Translations under genes and position numbers: made by a program
In this document: in pieces, positions 1 through 6,970 of the stretch
Position numbering within the stretch: position 1 is the stretch's first letter
How the letters are laid out: every line of letters starts with the position of its first letter
Assembly: GCA_003133285.1 (NCBI GenBank)
Contig: PKWR01000063.1
Coordinates: 1 to 12,154, forward strand
Length of the DNA stretch: 12,154 bases
Origin: Coriobacteriia bacterium
GTDB taxonomy: Bacteria > Actinomycetota > Coriobacteriia > Anaerosomatales > PALSA-660
Direction: 5' to 3'
The notes under the pieces: generated by a model
Told to the model about the DNA's origin: nothing
Seen by the model: the letters and a program-made list of their open reading frames with translations, nothing else
The model's database searches: none

Positions 1-528
1 AACGGGCACTCCTTCTCGGACTCCCGCACGCCGAACACGAACTTTGCGGTCCTGGTCTCGCAGACCTTCACGGAGCCCTTCCACGACCCGATCGCGTACG
101 GCGAGGAGATCGCCCACCTGGCGAACCTGCTCTCCGACGGGGTCATCGTGCAGCGCCTCGGTGACCTGCGGGCGGGCAGGCGATCGACACCGGCGCGAAT
201 GGCGCAGTCGATCGTGACGCCGACGATGAAGGGCGCGGTGCCCGGCGACCTGGCGTTCGTCCTGCCGTACCGGCACATGGCCGACCTGCTCGAGTTCCTC
301 GAGGCGCTCGACAAGCTGGTGCCCGGCGTCAACGGCCCCGGGACACTCCTGTACGGCGTCGAGGTCAAGTTCTACTCGTCGCGCGTGGCGGTGGGCCCCG
401 ACCTGCAGACGTCGGTCTCCGGTCTCTACGCGGTCGGCGACGGCGCGGGTATCACGCGCGGGCTCCTGCAGAGCAGCGCCAGCGGCGTCGTGGCCGCGCG
501 CGCGGTGCTCGCGGCGTCCCAGGGCTAG
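1..528 (+). CDS. FAD-dependent dehydrogenase (COG2509-like), C-terminal part, 5' end outside window
   Basis: The reading frame is open from base 1 to a TAG stop at 526-528, giving the last 175 residues of a longer protein; no start is inside the window. The C-terminus carries a flavin-binding motif, GLYAVGDGAGITRG (residues 141-154 of the fragment, GDGAG at 146-150), followed by a helix with QSSASGVVAAR, which is typical of the FAD-binding C-terminal end of two-dinucleotide-fold oxidoreductases. The segments VQRLGDLRAGRRST (50-63), PGDLAFVLPYRHM and LLYGVEVKFYSSR (117-128) match what I recall of the conserved core of the uncharacterised FAD-dependent dehydrogenase family COG2509. The protein should be cytosolic and use FAD; its substrate is unknown. 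An internal ATG at 148 should not be taken as the start, because strongly conserved sequence lies upstream of it. No functional link to the neighbouring genes is evident. Confidence 0.85.
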   Translation, partial: NGHSFSDSRTPNTNFAVLVSQTFTEPFHDPIAYGEEIAHLANLLSDGVIVQRLGDLRAGRRSTPARMAQSIVTPTMKGAVPGDLAFVLPYRHMADLLEFLEALDKLVPGVNGPGTLLYGVEVKFYSSRVAVGPDLQTSVSGLYAVGDGAGITRGLLQSSASGVVAARAVLAASQG

Positions 529-573
529 AGCGCTCGCCCTCGGCACGGCCCGACACGTGGTAGGGTCGTTATG

Positions 574-614
574 CCGCGACGCGGTCGCACAAGTATTGTT
601 GACCGCGGTCGCGG
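574..614. repeat. Long imperfect inverted repeat upstream of the PocR/HD-GYP gene
   Basis: Bases 574-586 pair with 601-614 (13 pairs, with G607 bulged out). After a small 2x1 internal mismatch (587-588 against 600), 589-592 pair with 596-599 around the three-base loop GTA at 593-595. That gives 17 potential base pairs within 41 bp, most of them G:C. It lies 22 bp before the ATG at 636, between the dehydrogenase stop and the sensor gene. No T-run follows, so it does not look like a classical intrinsic terminator. An operator for a dimeric regulator, a 5'-UTR hairpin, or a U-less terminator of the upstream gene are the alternatives; the sequence does not decide between them. Confidence 0.6.
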
Positions 615-626
615 ACCTGCGGACTC

Positions 627-632
627 GGAGGG
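627..632 (+). promoter_or_regulatory. Ribosome binding site GGAGGG of the PocR/HD-GYP gene
   Basis: GGAGGG lies three bases before ATG 636, which is shorter than usual spacing. The start is nevertheless fixed by exhaustion: the in-frame stop TGA at 600-602 lies upstream and no ATG, GTG or TTG codon occurs in frame between it and 636. Confidence 0.6.
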
Positions 633-635
633 TCG

Positions 636-2957
636 ATGGAGCACGCCGCGGCGACAGCCGTAGCCGGTCCTGTGCCTGACGGCATCGGGCTCGACGATAT
701 CGTGGACGTCGAGGCGATCCGGAAGATCGCCGAGAACTTCCACGCCCTCACCGGGCATGTGGTCTCGATCGTCGACCTCGACGACCGGTTCCTGGTCCGC
801 GTCGGTCGGACGGAACCCTGCGCACGCTTCCACCGGGCCAACGCCGAGTCGTGCGAGCTGTGCCGCCAGAGTGATCTGGACCTGACCGGCGACGTTCCCC
901 GCAGCCAGACACGCGCCTATCGCTGCAAGAACGGCATGTGGCACGTCGTGAGCCCGCTCTTCGTCGGCGACCGCCACATGGGCAACATCTTCACGAGCCA
1001 GTTCTTCTACGATGACGAGGAGATCGACTTCGCGTCGTTCGAGGCAAGGGCGGCGCGTTTCGGCTACGACCGCGAGGGCTACCTTGCCGCGATCCGTGCC
1101 ATTCCGAGGTACTCACATGAGACCATCGACACCCTCATGCGGTTCTACGCAGGACTCGCGGAGCAGATCGCGGCACTCGGGCTGAGCAGGCTGCACCTTG
1201 CGGAGACCATGGTGGCGGGCGAGCAGGCGCTCGAGGCGCGCATCGACAGCGAGATGCGCTACTCCGCTCTCGTCGAGGGCGCGCCCATCCCCATCGCGGT
1301 CAACGACCCGGAGGGCCGGATCGACCTCGTCAACAAGGAGTTCGGCCGGCTCTTCGGATACACCCGGGACGACGTCCCGACGGTGCAGGACTGGTACGAG
1401 CGGGCCTACCCCGACGAGGCGTACCGCACGGAGTCGGTCGCTCGCTGGAACGCAGAGCTCGAGGCGGCCGCGCACGAGGGGCGCTCGGTCATCCCGCACG
1501 AGTACTCGGTCACGTGCAAGAACGGCGAGGCCCGCACGGTGGTGATCTCGGGGGCTGCCGTGGGCGATCACCTGCTGGTGCTCATGGAGGACGTGACCGA
1601 GCGCCGGCGGGTCGAGGACGCGCTTCGCTCGTCGGAGGCCAAGTTCGCCGCCGCCTACCGGACGTCGCCGGATGCGGTCAACATCAACCGCCTCTCGGAC
1701 GGGCTCTATCTCGAGGTCAACAAGGGGTTCACCAGCATGACCGGCTACACCGTCGAGGACGTTCGGGGCAGGACGTCGGAGAAGATCCGGACATGGGTCG
1801 ATCCCGCGGACGGGGACCGCCTCATGCGGGGTCTTCGCGCCGACGGCGTCGTCGCCAACCTCGAGGCCGAGTTGCGGAGGAAGGACGGTTCGACCGTCAC
1901 CTCTCTGGTGTCCGCCCGCATCATGGACGTCGCCGGCGAGCCGTGCATCCTTTCCGTCACACGCGACATCTCGGAGCGGAAGCACGCGGAGTTCCTGCTG
2001 CGCGAGTCGCAGCGCATCGCGCGCGTGGGGCACTACGAGTGGGACATGGTGCTCGACCATTGGGGCGCGTCCGAGGTCCTCATGGACATCTTCGGCATCG
2101 ACGAGACCTACGTCACCGATCTCGCGGGCTTCCTCAACATCGTGCACGCTGACGATCGCGCGGCCGTACGGCGCTACGTGACCGAGCATGTGGTCGGGCG
2201 TGGGCTGCCGTTCGACAGGGAGTACCGGATCGTGCGCGTGTCCGACGGGGCGGAGCGCTGGGTCCACGGGCTCGGCACGATCACGTTCAACGAGAGCGGC
2301 ACTCCGCTGTCACTGTTCGGCGTCATCCAGGACACCACCGAGCGCAAGCGGTCGGAGGCCGAGGTCGAGAAGAGCGCCGCGCAGCTGGAGCGCATGGTCT
2401 ACGACGTCGCCGAGACCATGGGCCGGATCGTTGAGGCGCGGGACCCTTACACCCAGGGTCACCAGCAGCGTGTCGCCACCCTCGGCAAGCGGATCGCTCA
2501 CCAGATGGGACTGTCCGAGAGTGCAGCCGATGAGGTCGAGATGGCAGGGCTGCTCCACGACGTCGGCAAGCTGAGGGTGCCGACCGAGATCCTGACGAAG
2601 CCCGGTCACTTGTCATCGATCGAGTTCGCCTTGGTCAAGGACCACCCCGCCCAGAGTCACGAGATCCTGAAGGCCATCGCGTTCCCGTGGGCGGTCGCGG
2701 AGATCGCACTGCAGCACCACGAGCGCATGGACGGTTCGGGCTACCCGAACGGGCTGAAGGGCGAGGAGATCCTGCTGGCCGCGCGGATCCTCGCGGTCGC
2801 CGACGTGGTGGAGGCCATGGCGTCGCATCGCCCGTACCGTCCGGCGCTCGGGGAGGACGCGGCGATCGAGGAGATCGTCTCGCATCCGGAGCACTACGAC
2901 GCCGACGTGATCGCCGCGTGCGTGGCGCTGCACGCCAACGGAGGTCTCGGCCTCTAG
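636..2957 (+). CDS. PocR-PAS-PAS-PAS-HD-GYP sensor, putative cyclic-di-GMP phosphodiesterase
   Basis: A 773-residue soluble multidomain signalling protein with no obvious membrane segment. Residues about 24-185 form a PocR sensory domain with cysteines at 62, 73, 76 and 97 and the typical YRCKNGMWHVVSPLFVG stretch leading to SQFFYDDEE. Three PAS domains follow (about 208-325, 333-448 and 457-572), each ending in a PAC-like tail (EDVTERRR, RDISERKH, QDTTERKR). A short helical linker leads to an HD-GYP domain (about 588-765) with DPYTQGHQQRV (H609), HDVGK (H641, D642, K645), H670, HHERMDGSGYP (694-704, GYP at 702-704), D723 and RPYR. The metal-ligand set is complete, so hydrolysis of c-di-GMP is expected. 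There is no GGDEF or EAL domain. PocR domains are thought to bind small hydrocarbon-type ligands; the ligand here is unknown. The gene is convergent with the exporter operon, 23 bp away. Confidence 0.9.
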   Translation: MEHAAATAVAGPVPDGIGLDDIVDVEAIRKIAENFHALTGHVVSIVDLDDRFLVRVGRTEPCARFHRANAESCELCRQSDLDLTGDVPRSQTRAYRCKNGMWHVVSPLFVGDRHMGNIFTSQFFYDDEEIDFASFEARAARFGYDREGYLAAIRAIPRYSHETIDTLMRFYAGLAEQIAALGLSRLHLAETMVAGEQALEARIDSEMRYSALVEGAPIPIAVNDPEGRIDLVNKEFGRLFGYTRDDVPTVQDWYERAYPDEAYRTESVARWNAELEAAAHEGRSVIPHEYSVTCKNGEARTVVISGAAVGDHLLVLMEDVTERRRVEDALRSSEAKFAAAYRTSPDAVNINRLSDGLYLEVNKGFTSMTGYTVEDVRGRTSEKIRTWVDPADGDRLMRGLRADGVVANLEAELRRKDGSTVTSLVSARIMDVAGEPCILSVTRDISERKHAEFLLRESQRIARVGHYEWDMVLDHWGASEVLMDIFGIDETYVTDLAGFLNIVHADDRAAVRRYVTEHVVGRGLPFDREYRIVRVSDGAERWVHGLGTITFNESGTPLSLFGVIQDTTERKRSEAEVEKSAAQLERMVYDVAETMGRIVEARDPYTQGHQQRVATLGKRIAHQMGLSESAADEVEMAGLLHDVGKLRVPTEILTKPGHLSSIEFALVKDHPAQSHEILKAIAFPWAVAEIALQHHERMDGSGYPNGLKGEEILLAARILAVADVVEAMASHRPYRPALGEDAAIEEIVSHPEHYDADVIAACVALHANGGLGL

Positions 2958-2980
2958 ACCGCCCTGCGGCGCGCACGCTC

Positions 2981-4102
2981 CTACTCGGCCAGCCGCTTCT
3001 GGAACCGCGAGACGGCCAGGCCGAAGATCCCCACCGCGAACACCACCATCGCGGTGAGCGGCGCCCACAGGTCGAGCACTCCCGAGCCCTTGAGGAACGC
3101 GCTTCGGAGCACCACGAGCGCGTAGCGCAACGGGATGAGGTAGGTGATCGGCACGATCGCGGCCGGCATCGACTCGATCGGGAAGATGAAGCCCGAGAGC
3201 ACCATCGTCGGGATCATCACGAACATGACCGTCTGCTGTGCCTGCTGCTGGGTCCGCGACACGAGCGAGATGAGCAGGCCCATCCCGATCGACGTCAGCG
3301 TGAACAGCGCGAGCCCGAGTGCCACCGTCCACACGCTGCCGTTGAACGGCACGCCGAACCAGTAGCGCCCGATCAGGACGATGAACGTCATCTGGATCAA
3401 CGCGATCCCCACGTAGGGCAGGACCTTGCCGGTGAGGTACTCCGCGCGGGTGATCGGCGTGACCATCATCTGCTCGAGCGTCCCGCGTGCCCGCTCGCGC
3501 ACCACGGCCTGACTCATGATCACCATGATCGAGAGCATGAGGACCGAGCACACGAGTCCCGGGACCATGGCGTTCACGCTCTTGAGCGACGGGTTGAACA
3601 TGACGCGCACGCGCGCGTCGATCACCGGTCCGCCCGCCGCGCGGCCCGCCTTCTCGAGCAGTCCCCGGTCGAACGCGGTCACGATCTCCGCCGCGTACCC
3701 GCTCGCCACCGACGCGGTCTTGGAGTCGGCGCCGTCGACGATCACCCCGAGGGGCACGGTCTCTCCGCGCGCCAGCGCCGCCTCGGTCCCGCGTTCGATG
3801 ATGATCGCAACGTTGACCCGTCCGCTGTCGATGAGTCCGCGGAGCGCCGCCTCGGTTGCCGGCCGCTGCGTGATCACGAAGTAGCCGCTCGAGGAGAAGG
3901 CGTCCGTGAGGCGTTGTGACGTCACGGTGTGGTCGCCGTCGATCACCGCGGTCGGAAGGTTGCGCACGTCCGCGCCGACGACGTAGCCGAACATGATCAC
4001 GTACATGATCGGCATGACGAAGATGAGCGGCAGCAGGAGGCGGTCGCGCCGCAGTTGCACGAGCTCCTTCCACATGATCAGGCGCAGTCTCCGGAGGTTC
4101 AC
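2981..4102 (-). CDS. ABC-2 type permease B2 (YbhR-like)
   Basis: A 373-residue inner-membrane subunit of an ABC-2 exporter. The GTG start at 4102-4100 overlaps the TGA of permease B1 (GTGA) and has GGAGG eight bases upstream; a longer open frame reaching 4414 is only read-through of the B1 region. TM1 is about residues 21-43, followed by a large extracytoplasmic domain (about 45-175), then TM2 (177-199), the coupling-helix segment RERARGTLEQMMVTPI (202-217), and four more membrane segments (about 226-248, 257-282, 291-309 and 346-365) with SGFIFPIESMP (303-313). This is the typical build of the ABC2_membrane_3 / YhgE-Pip group. It is a clear paralogue of permease A2 (6971-8092), with the same length, the same GYVVG.DVRNL after TM1, and the same RLA terminus. 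It probably heterodimerises with B1. It is the last gene of the run, ending in TAG. Confidence 0.88.
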   Translation of the reverse strand: MNLRRLRLIMWKELVQLRRDRLLLPLIFVMPIMYVIMFGYVVGADVRNLPTAVIDGDHTVTSQRLTDAFSSSGYFVITQRPATEAALRGLIDSGRVNVAIIIERGTEAALARGETVPLGVIVDGADSKTASVASGYAAEIVTAFDRGLLEKAGRAAGGPVIDARVRVMFNPSLKSVNAMVPGLVCSVLMLSIMVIMSQAVVRERARGTLEQMMVTPITRAEYLTGKVLPYVGIALIQMTFIVLIGRYWFGVPFNGSVWTVALGLALFTLTSIGMGLLISLVSRTQQQAQQTVMFVMIPTMVLSGFIFPIESMPAAIVPITYLIPLRYALVVLRSAFLKGSGVLDLWAPLTAMVVFAVGIFGLAVSRFQKRLAE

Positions 4103-5241
4103 GCGCGCCGCCTCCGGTTCAGAAGGGTCGCGATCCCGAGGGCGACGAACGCGTAGGCCGCCAGCGCCAGCACCTGCGGCCCCAGGACGCCCCACGAGGC
4201 ACCGCGGAGGAACACGCCGCGCGCGATCTCGACCATGTAGCGGGCGGGGAACAGGTACGACACGACCTGCAGCGCCACCGGGATCGAAGCGAGCGGGAAG
4301 GCCATCCCCGAGAGCATGAAGCCTGGCAGGAACGACAGCAGCAGCGCGGCGATGTTGGCCGACTCGAGCGAGGGCGCGACCGCGGATATGACGAGGCCGA
4401 GCGAGAGCGCGCACACGATGAACAGCCCGATGCCGACGGCCAGGGCCGACACGTCACCGCGCAGCGGGATGCCGAACACGCCCATCGAGACACCGGTGAT
4501 GAGGACGGTGTCCACCACCCCCAGCAGCGCCCACGGCAGGATCTTGCCGACGATCAGCTCGCTGTGCGTGAGCGGCGATTCGAGCAGCTGCTCGAGCGTC
4601 CCGTTCTCGCGCTCCTTCACGAGCGTGACCGCGGTCTGCTGGATGGTCACGATCATGATGATCACGATCATCAGTCCGGGGATGAGGAAGTCGGCGCTGC
4701 GGCGCTCGGGGTTGTACCAGGCCTGGATGCGCGGCTCGATCGAGCCGACGCGCACCGTCCCGAGCCCGCGCGCCTCCGCCCACGAAGCCAGCGCCCGCCT
4801 CCCGAGCGACTGGTTCAGCGCGACGGCGTAGGTCTGCCCGAGCTGCGCCGAGTTGGGCTCGCTCCCGTCGACGAGGACGGAGACGGCACCGGTCCCGCCG
4901 GCGGCGAGCGCGTCGCCAAACCCGCGCTGCACCACGATCGCGACCCGGGCCTCGCTGCGGTCGAAGGCGGTGTCGATGCCGGCGAAGTCGGAGACCGACC
5001 CCTGCACGGCGAAGAACGTCGACGTGGCATAGGAGTCCAGATACGAGCGGCTCGCCGCGGTCTTGTCGAGGTCGAGCGTGACCGAGGGGACGTTGCGCAC
5101 GTCGAAGCTGATCGCGTAGGCGAACAACAGCAGCTGCAGGAGCGGGAGCACGAGGACGGCGACGATCATGCGCCAGTCGCGTGTGATGTGGATGAACTCC
5201 TTGCGCGCGATCGCCATCACGCGCTTGGCCGCCGCTCGCAT
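4099..5241 (-). CDS. ABC-2 type permease B1 (YbhS-like)
   Basis: A 380-residue ABC-2 exporter membrane subunit. The ATG at 5241 is preceded by GGAGGG at six-base spacing; about 37 additional in-frame residues upstream lack family resemblance and were excluded. The amphipathic N-terminus ARKEFIHITRDWRM is followed by TM1 (about 25-44). A periplasm- or outside-facing domain (about 46-183) contains the segment LVDGSEPNSAQLG (123-135), which resembles the DGSEPN motif I recall from YbhS. Then come TM2 (about 186-206), the coupling-helix region LVKERENGTLEQLLESPL (207-224) and further membrane segments, including FLPGFMLSGMAFPLASIP. It is paralogous to A1 (8099-9226) along its whole length. It overlaps B2 by four bases, implying translational coupling and a B1/B2 heterodimer. 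It follows tetR by 67 bp, the largest gap in the operon. Confidence 0.88.
   Translation of the reverse strand: MRAAAKRVMAIARKEFIHITRDWRMIVAVLVLPLLQLLLFAYAISFDVRNVPSVTLDLDKTAASRSYLDSYATSTFFAVQGSVSDFAGIDTAFDRSEARVAIVVQRGFGDALAAGGTGAVSVLVDGSEPNSAQLGQTYAVALNQSLGRRALASWAEARGLGTVRVGSIEPRIQAWYNPERRSADFLIPGLMIVIIMIVTIQQTAVTLVKERENGTLEQLLESPLTHSELIVGKILPWALLGVVDTVLITGVSMGVFGIPLRGDVSALAVGIGLFIVCALSLGLVISAVAPSLESANIAALLLSFLPGFMLSGMAFPLASIPVALQVVSYLFPARYMVEIARGVFLRGASWGVLGPQVLALAAYAFVALGIATLLNRRRRA
4111..4115 (-). promoter_or_regulatory. Ribosome binding site GGAGG deciding the GTG start of permease B2
   Basis: GGAGG on the minus strand lies eight bases before GTG 4102, inside the end of permease B1. 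It supports the GTG start, which gives a protein of exactly the length of its paralogue A2, over longer in-frame alternatives. Confidence 0.65.
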
Positions 5242-5247
5242 CACGTG

Positions 5248-5253
5248 CCCTCC
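5248..5253 (-). promoter_or_regulatory. Ribosome binding site GGAGGG of permease B1
   Basis: GGAGGG on the minus strand sits six bases before ATG 5241 in the 67-bp gap after tetR. It favours ATG 5241 over the adjacent GTG at 5244 (spacing three) and over upstream in-frame codons. Confidence 0.65.
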
Positions 5254-5308
5254 GCAGACGGGCCCTGCCGGTCGTGGACCGCCAGAACGTTCATGTCCCA
5301 CCGCCATA

Positions 5309-5959
5309 CTACGCGGCCGGCGCGTCCCATCCCATGACGGCCAGCACGGCATCGATGACGCCCTGGTCGTCGTCGGGGACGTCGAGCATCATGCCCGTCA
5401 TGACGTAGCCGACGAGCAGGCTCATGAAGATGCGCAGGCTCGCGGTGGTCTCCTCGGGGCTCCGCGTGATGCCGTAGTACGCATCGACGCGGGGGATGAA
5501 CGCGCGCAGGCGCTCGAGCATGGGCCCGGAGAGGTGGGCGCGGATGACCTCGCGGAACGCGCCGTTGTGCGGCGCGGCCGTGAACAGCATCTGCATGACG
5601 GACTTGGTGCTGTCGGCGTGCGGCGCGTGCGCGCGTCGCTTTCGGATCAACCCGAGCAGCGATTCCCGCACGCGCGCCGGCTCGAGGGCATCGATGACGG
5701 TCGCGGCGTGCCCGACGACCCGGTCGCCGGCCGCTGCGACGAGGTCGGCGAAGAGGGCCTCCTTGCCGGCGTAGTGCCGGTAGAGCGCGGGCTCGGTGAC
5801 ACCGAGCTCCGCGGCTATCTCGCGCATGGTCCCGCACTCGTAGCCCTTGTCCGCGAAGACGGCCAGAGCGGCATCGAGGATCTCGCCGCGCCGCCCCTCG
5901 ATGAACTCGGTGAAGTAGGGGGCTCCGGGAGTCGCGTGGGACGCGCCGCTGCACTGCAT
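5309..5959 (-). CDS. TetR/AcrR-family transcriptional regulator
   Basis: A 216-residue protein of typical TetR length. The N-terminal DNA-binding domain contains RRGEILDAALAVFADKGYE (residues 23-41) and the helix-turn-helix MREIAAELGVTEPALYRHYA (45-64) followed by GKEALFADL. The rest is helical and variable, as expected for the ligand-binding and dimerisation domain. ATG 5959 overlaps the TGA stop of ATPase B by one base (TGATG), and AGGGAGG lies nine bases upstream. A longer open frame extending into the ATPase region was rejected. Its place inside an exporter operon suggests it represses that operon and is released by an exported compound, as CecR (YbiH) does for ybhGFSR in E. coli; that role is inference. 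Unusually, it is neither first in the operon nor divergent from it, so it would be made in proportion to the transporter. Confidence 0.92.
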   Translation of the reverse strand: MQCSGASHATPGAPYFTEFIEGRRGEILDAALAVFADKGYECGTMREIAAELGVTEPALYRHYAGKEALFADLVAAAGDRVVGHAATVIDALEPARVRESLLGLIRKRRAHAPHADSTKSVMQMLFTAAPHNGAFREVIRAHLSGPMLERLRAFIPRVDAYYGITRSPEETTASLRIFMSLLVGYVMTGMMLDVPDDDQGVIDAVLAVMGWDAPAA

Positions 5960-6948
5960 CAGGCCCGGCCTCCCTGTTGCGTCACCAGATGTACGAACGC
6001 GTCCTCCAGGGTCGGCTCCACGCGGTCGATCGCGCCGACCTCGAAGCCCCGGTCGACGAGGAACTCGCGGAGGCCCGCGTCCTCGGCGCCCCGCCGTCCG
6101 AGGTTCACGTGCACGAGCGAACCCTGCATGTAGCCCTCGTCGACGGAGTCGAGCTCCTCGAGGGCGGCAAGCGCCTCCTCGCCCCGGTCCACGGCGATCT
6201 GCAGGATCGTGTCGGCCGTGAGGTCGGCCTTGACCTCCTGCGGCGTGCCCTCCGCGATGATGGTGCCGCGGTAGATGAACGCCAGGCGGTTGCAGTGCGT
6301 CGCCTCGTCCATGTAGTGGGTGGTGACGAACAGCGTGACGCCCTCGTTCGCGAGGTCGTTGAGCAGCTCCCAGAACTGGCGCCGCGCGGTCGGGTCGACG
6401 CCCGAGGTCGGCTCGTCGAGGAAGATGAGCTTGGGCTCGTGGATCGTCGCGCAGCCGAGAGCGAGGCGCTGCTTCCAGCCCACCGACAGGTTGCCCGTGA
6501 GCTCGTCCTCGCGGCCCTCGAGGTCGGCCATCCGCAGGATGTAGGCGCGGCGTTCGGCGTACTTCTCCGGCGTCAGGCCGTAGATGCCCGAGTAGAAGCG
6601 CAGGTTCTCGTCCACCGTGAGGTCTTGGAAGAGCGAGAACTTCTGCGACATGTAGCCGATGTTCTCCCGCACCCGCTCGGGCTCGTTCACCACGTCGTAG
6701 CCCATGACGGTGCCGCCGCCCGAGGTCGGCGCGATGACGCCGCACAGCATCCGGATCGTCGTGGTCTTGCCGGAGCCGTTGGGCCCCAGGAACCCGAAGA
6801 TCTCGCCGCGCTTCACGCGGAAGTCGACGTTGTCGACCGCGACGAAATCACCGAACGTCTTGCGCAGTCCGCTGACCACGATGGCGTCGCCGTCACCACC
6901 CGAGGTGTTCGGGCGGGTCTGCTGTGTCTTTGTCCAAGGAAGCTGCAT
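5959..6948 (-). CDS. ABC transporter ATPase B (resembles the second ATPase domain of YbhF)
   Basis: A 329-residue single ATP-binding subunit. Residues 1-20 form a short extension before the ABC domain. Walker A GPNGSGKT is at 55-62, the Q-loop glutamine at 102, the signature LSVGWKQ at 154-160, Walker B LIFLDEP at 174-180 with catalytic Glu179, the D-loop GVDP at 183-186 and the H-loop His211 in TTHYMDEA. The signature departs from LSGGQ (Val156 for Gly, Trp158 for Gln); I recall GWKQ-type signatures from the C-terminal half of YbhF and relatives. The C-terminus (DRVEPTLEDAFVHLV) is the usual regulatory tail of drug-export ATPases. It energises export through ABC-2 permeases at the cytoplasmic membrane face. 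It lies 22 bp after permease A2 with only a weak RBS, and overlaps tetR. It most likely pairs with ATPase A. Confidence 0.92.
   Translation of the reverse strand: MQLPWTKTQQTRPNTSGGDGDAIVVSGLRKTFGDFVAVDNVDFRVKRGEIFGFLGPNGSGKTTTIRMLCGVIAPTSGGGTVMGYDVVNEPERVRENIGYMSQKFSLFQDLTVDENLRFYSGIYGLTPEKYAERRAYILRMADLEGREDELTGNLSVGWKQRLALGCATIHEPKLIFLDEPTSGVDPTARRQFWELLNDLANEGVTLFVTTHYMDEATHCNRLAFIYRGTIIAEGTPQEVKADLTADTILQIAVDRGEEALAALEELDSVDEGYMQGSLVHVNLGRRGAEDAGLREFLVDRGFEVGAIDRVEPTLEDAFVHLVTQQGGRA
5969..5975 (-). promoter_or_regulatory. Ribosome binding site AGGGAGG of tetR
   Basis: AGGGAGG on the minus strand lies nine bases before ATG 5959, inside the 3' end of ATPase B. It is the strongest Shine-Dalgarno-like sequence in the operon and fixes the tetR start. 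Confidence 0.65.
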
Positions 6949-6970
6949 GTCTGCCTGACCGCTTTCGGTA

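Noticed and set aside
561..566. TAGGGT as a -10 promoter element for the HD-GYP gene
   Set aside because: No matching -35 element is present at 16-18 bp upstream, so a promoter cannot be supported from sequence alone.
2959..2969. Small hairpin CCGC-CCT-GCGG between the convergent stops as a terminator
   Set aside because: The stem is only four base pairs with no T-run on either strand, which is easily expected by chance at this GC content.
2687..3919. Long plus-strand open frame (410 codons) opposite the permease genes
   Set aside because: It is arginine/aspartate/histidine-rich with no domain pattern, and it runs antisense to clearly conserved permeases. It is a by-product of high GC content. 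The same holds for 9202-10641 and 5977-6993 (+).
4103..4414. N-terminal extension of permease B2 giving 477 residues
   Set aside because: The extra residues are read from inside permease B1 in another frame and have no family resemblance. GTG 4102 has a good RBS and yields the same length as paralogue A2.
5285..5292. Palindrome GAACGTTC in the gap between tetR and permease B1 as a TetR operator
   Set aside because: It is eight bases with no extended symmetry, and a chance occurrence in 67 bp is likely. It is kept only as part of a region to test.
5960..6745. Extension of the TetR frame to 478 residues (a TetR fusion protein)
   Set aside because: The extra part is out-of-frame sequence of ATPase B. 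ATG 5959 with AGGGAGG upstream gives a normal TetR length.
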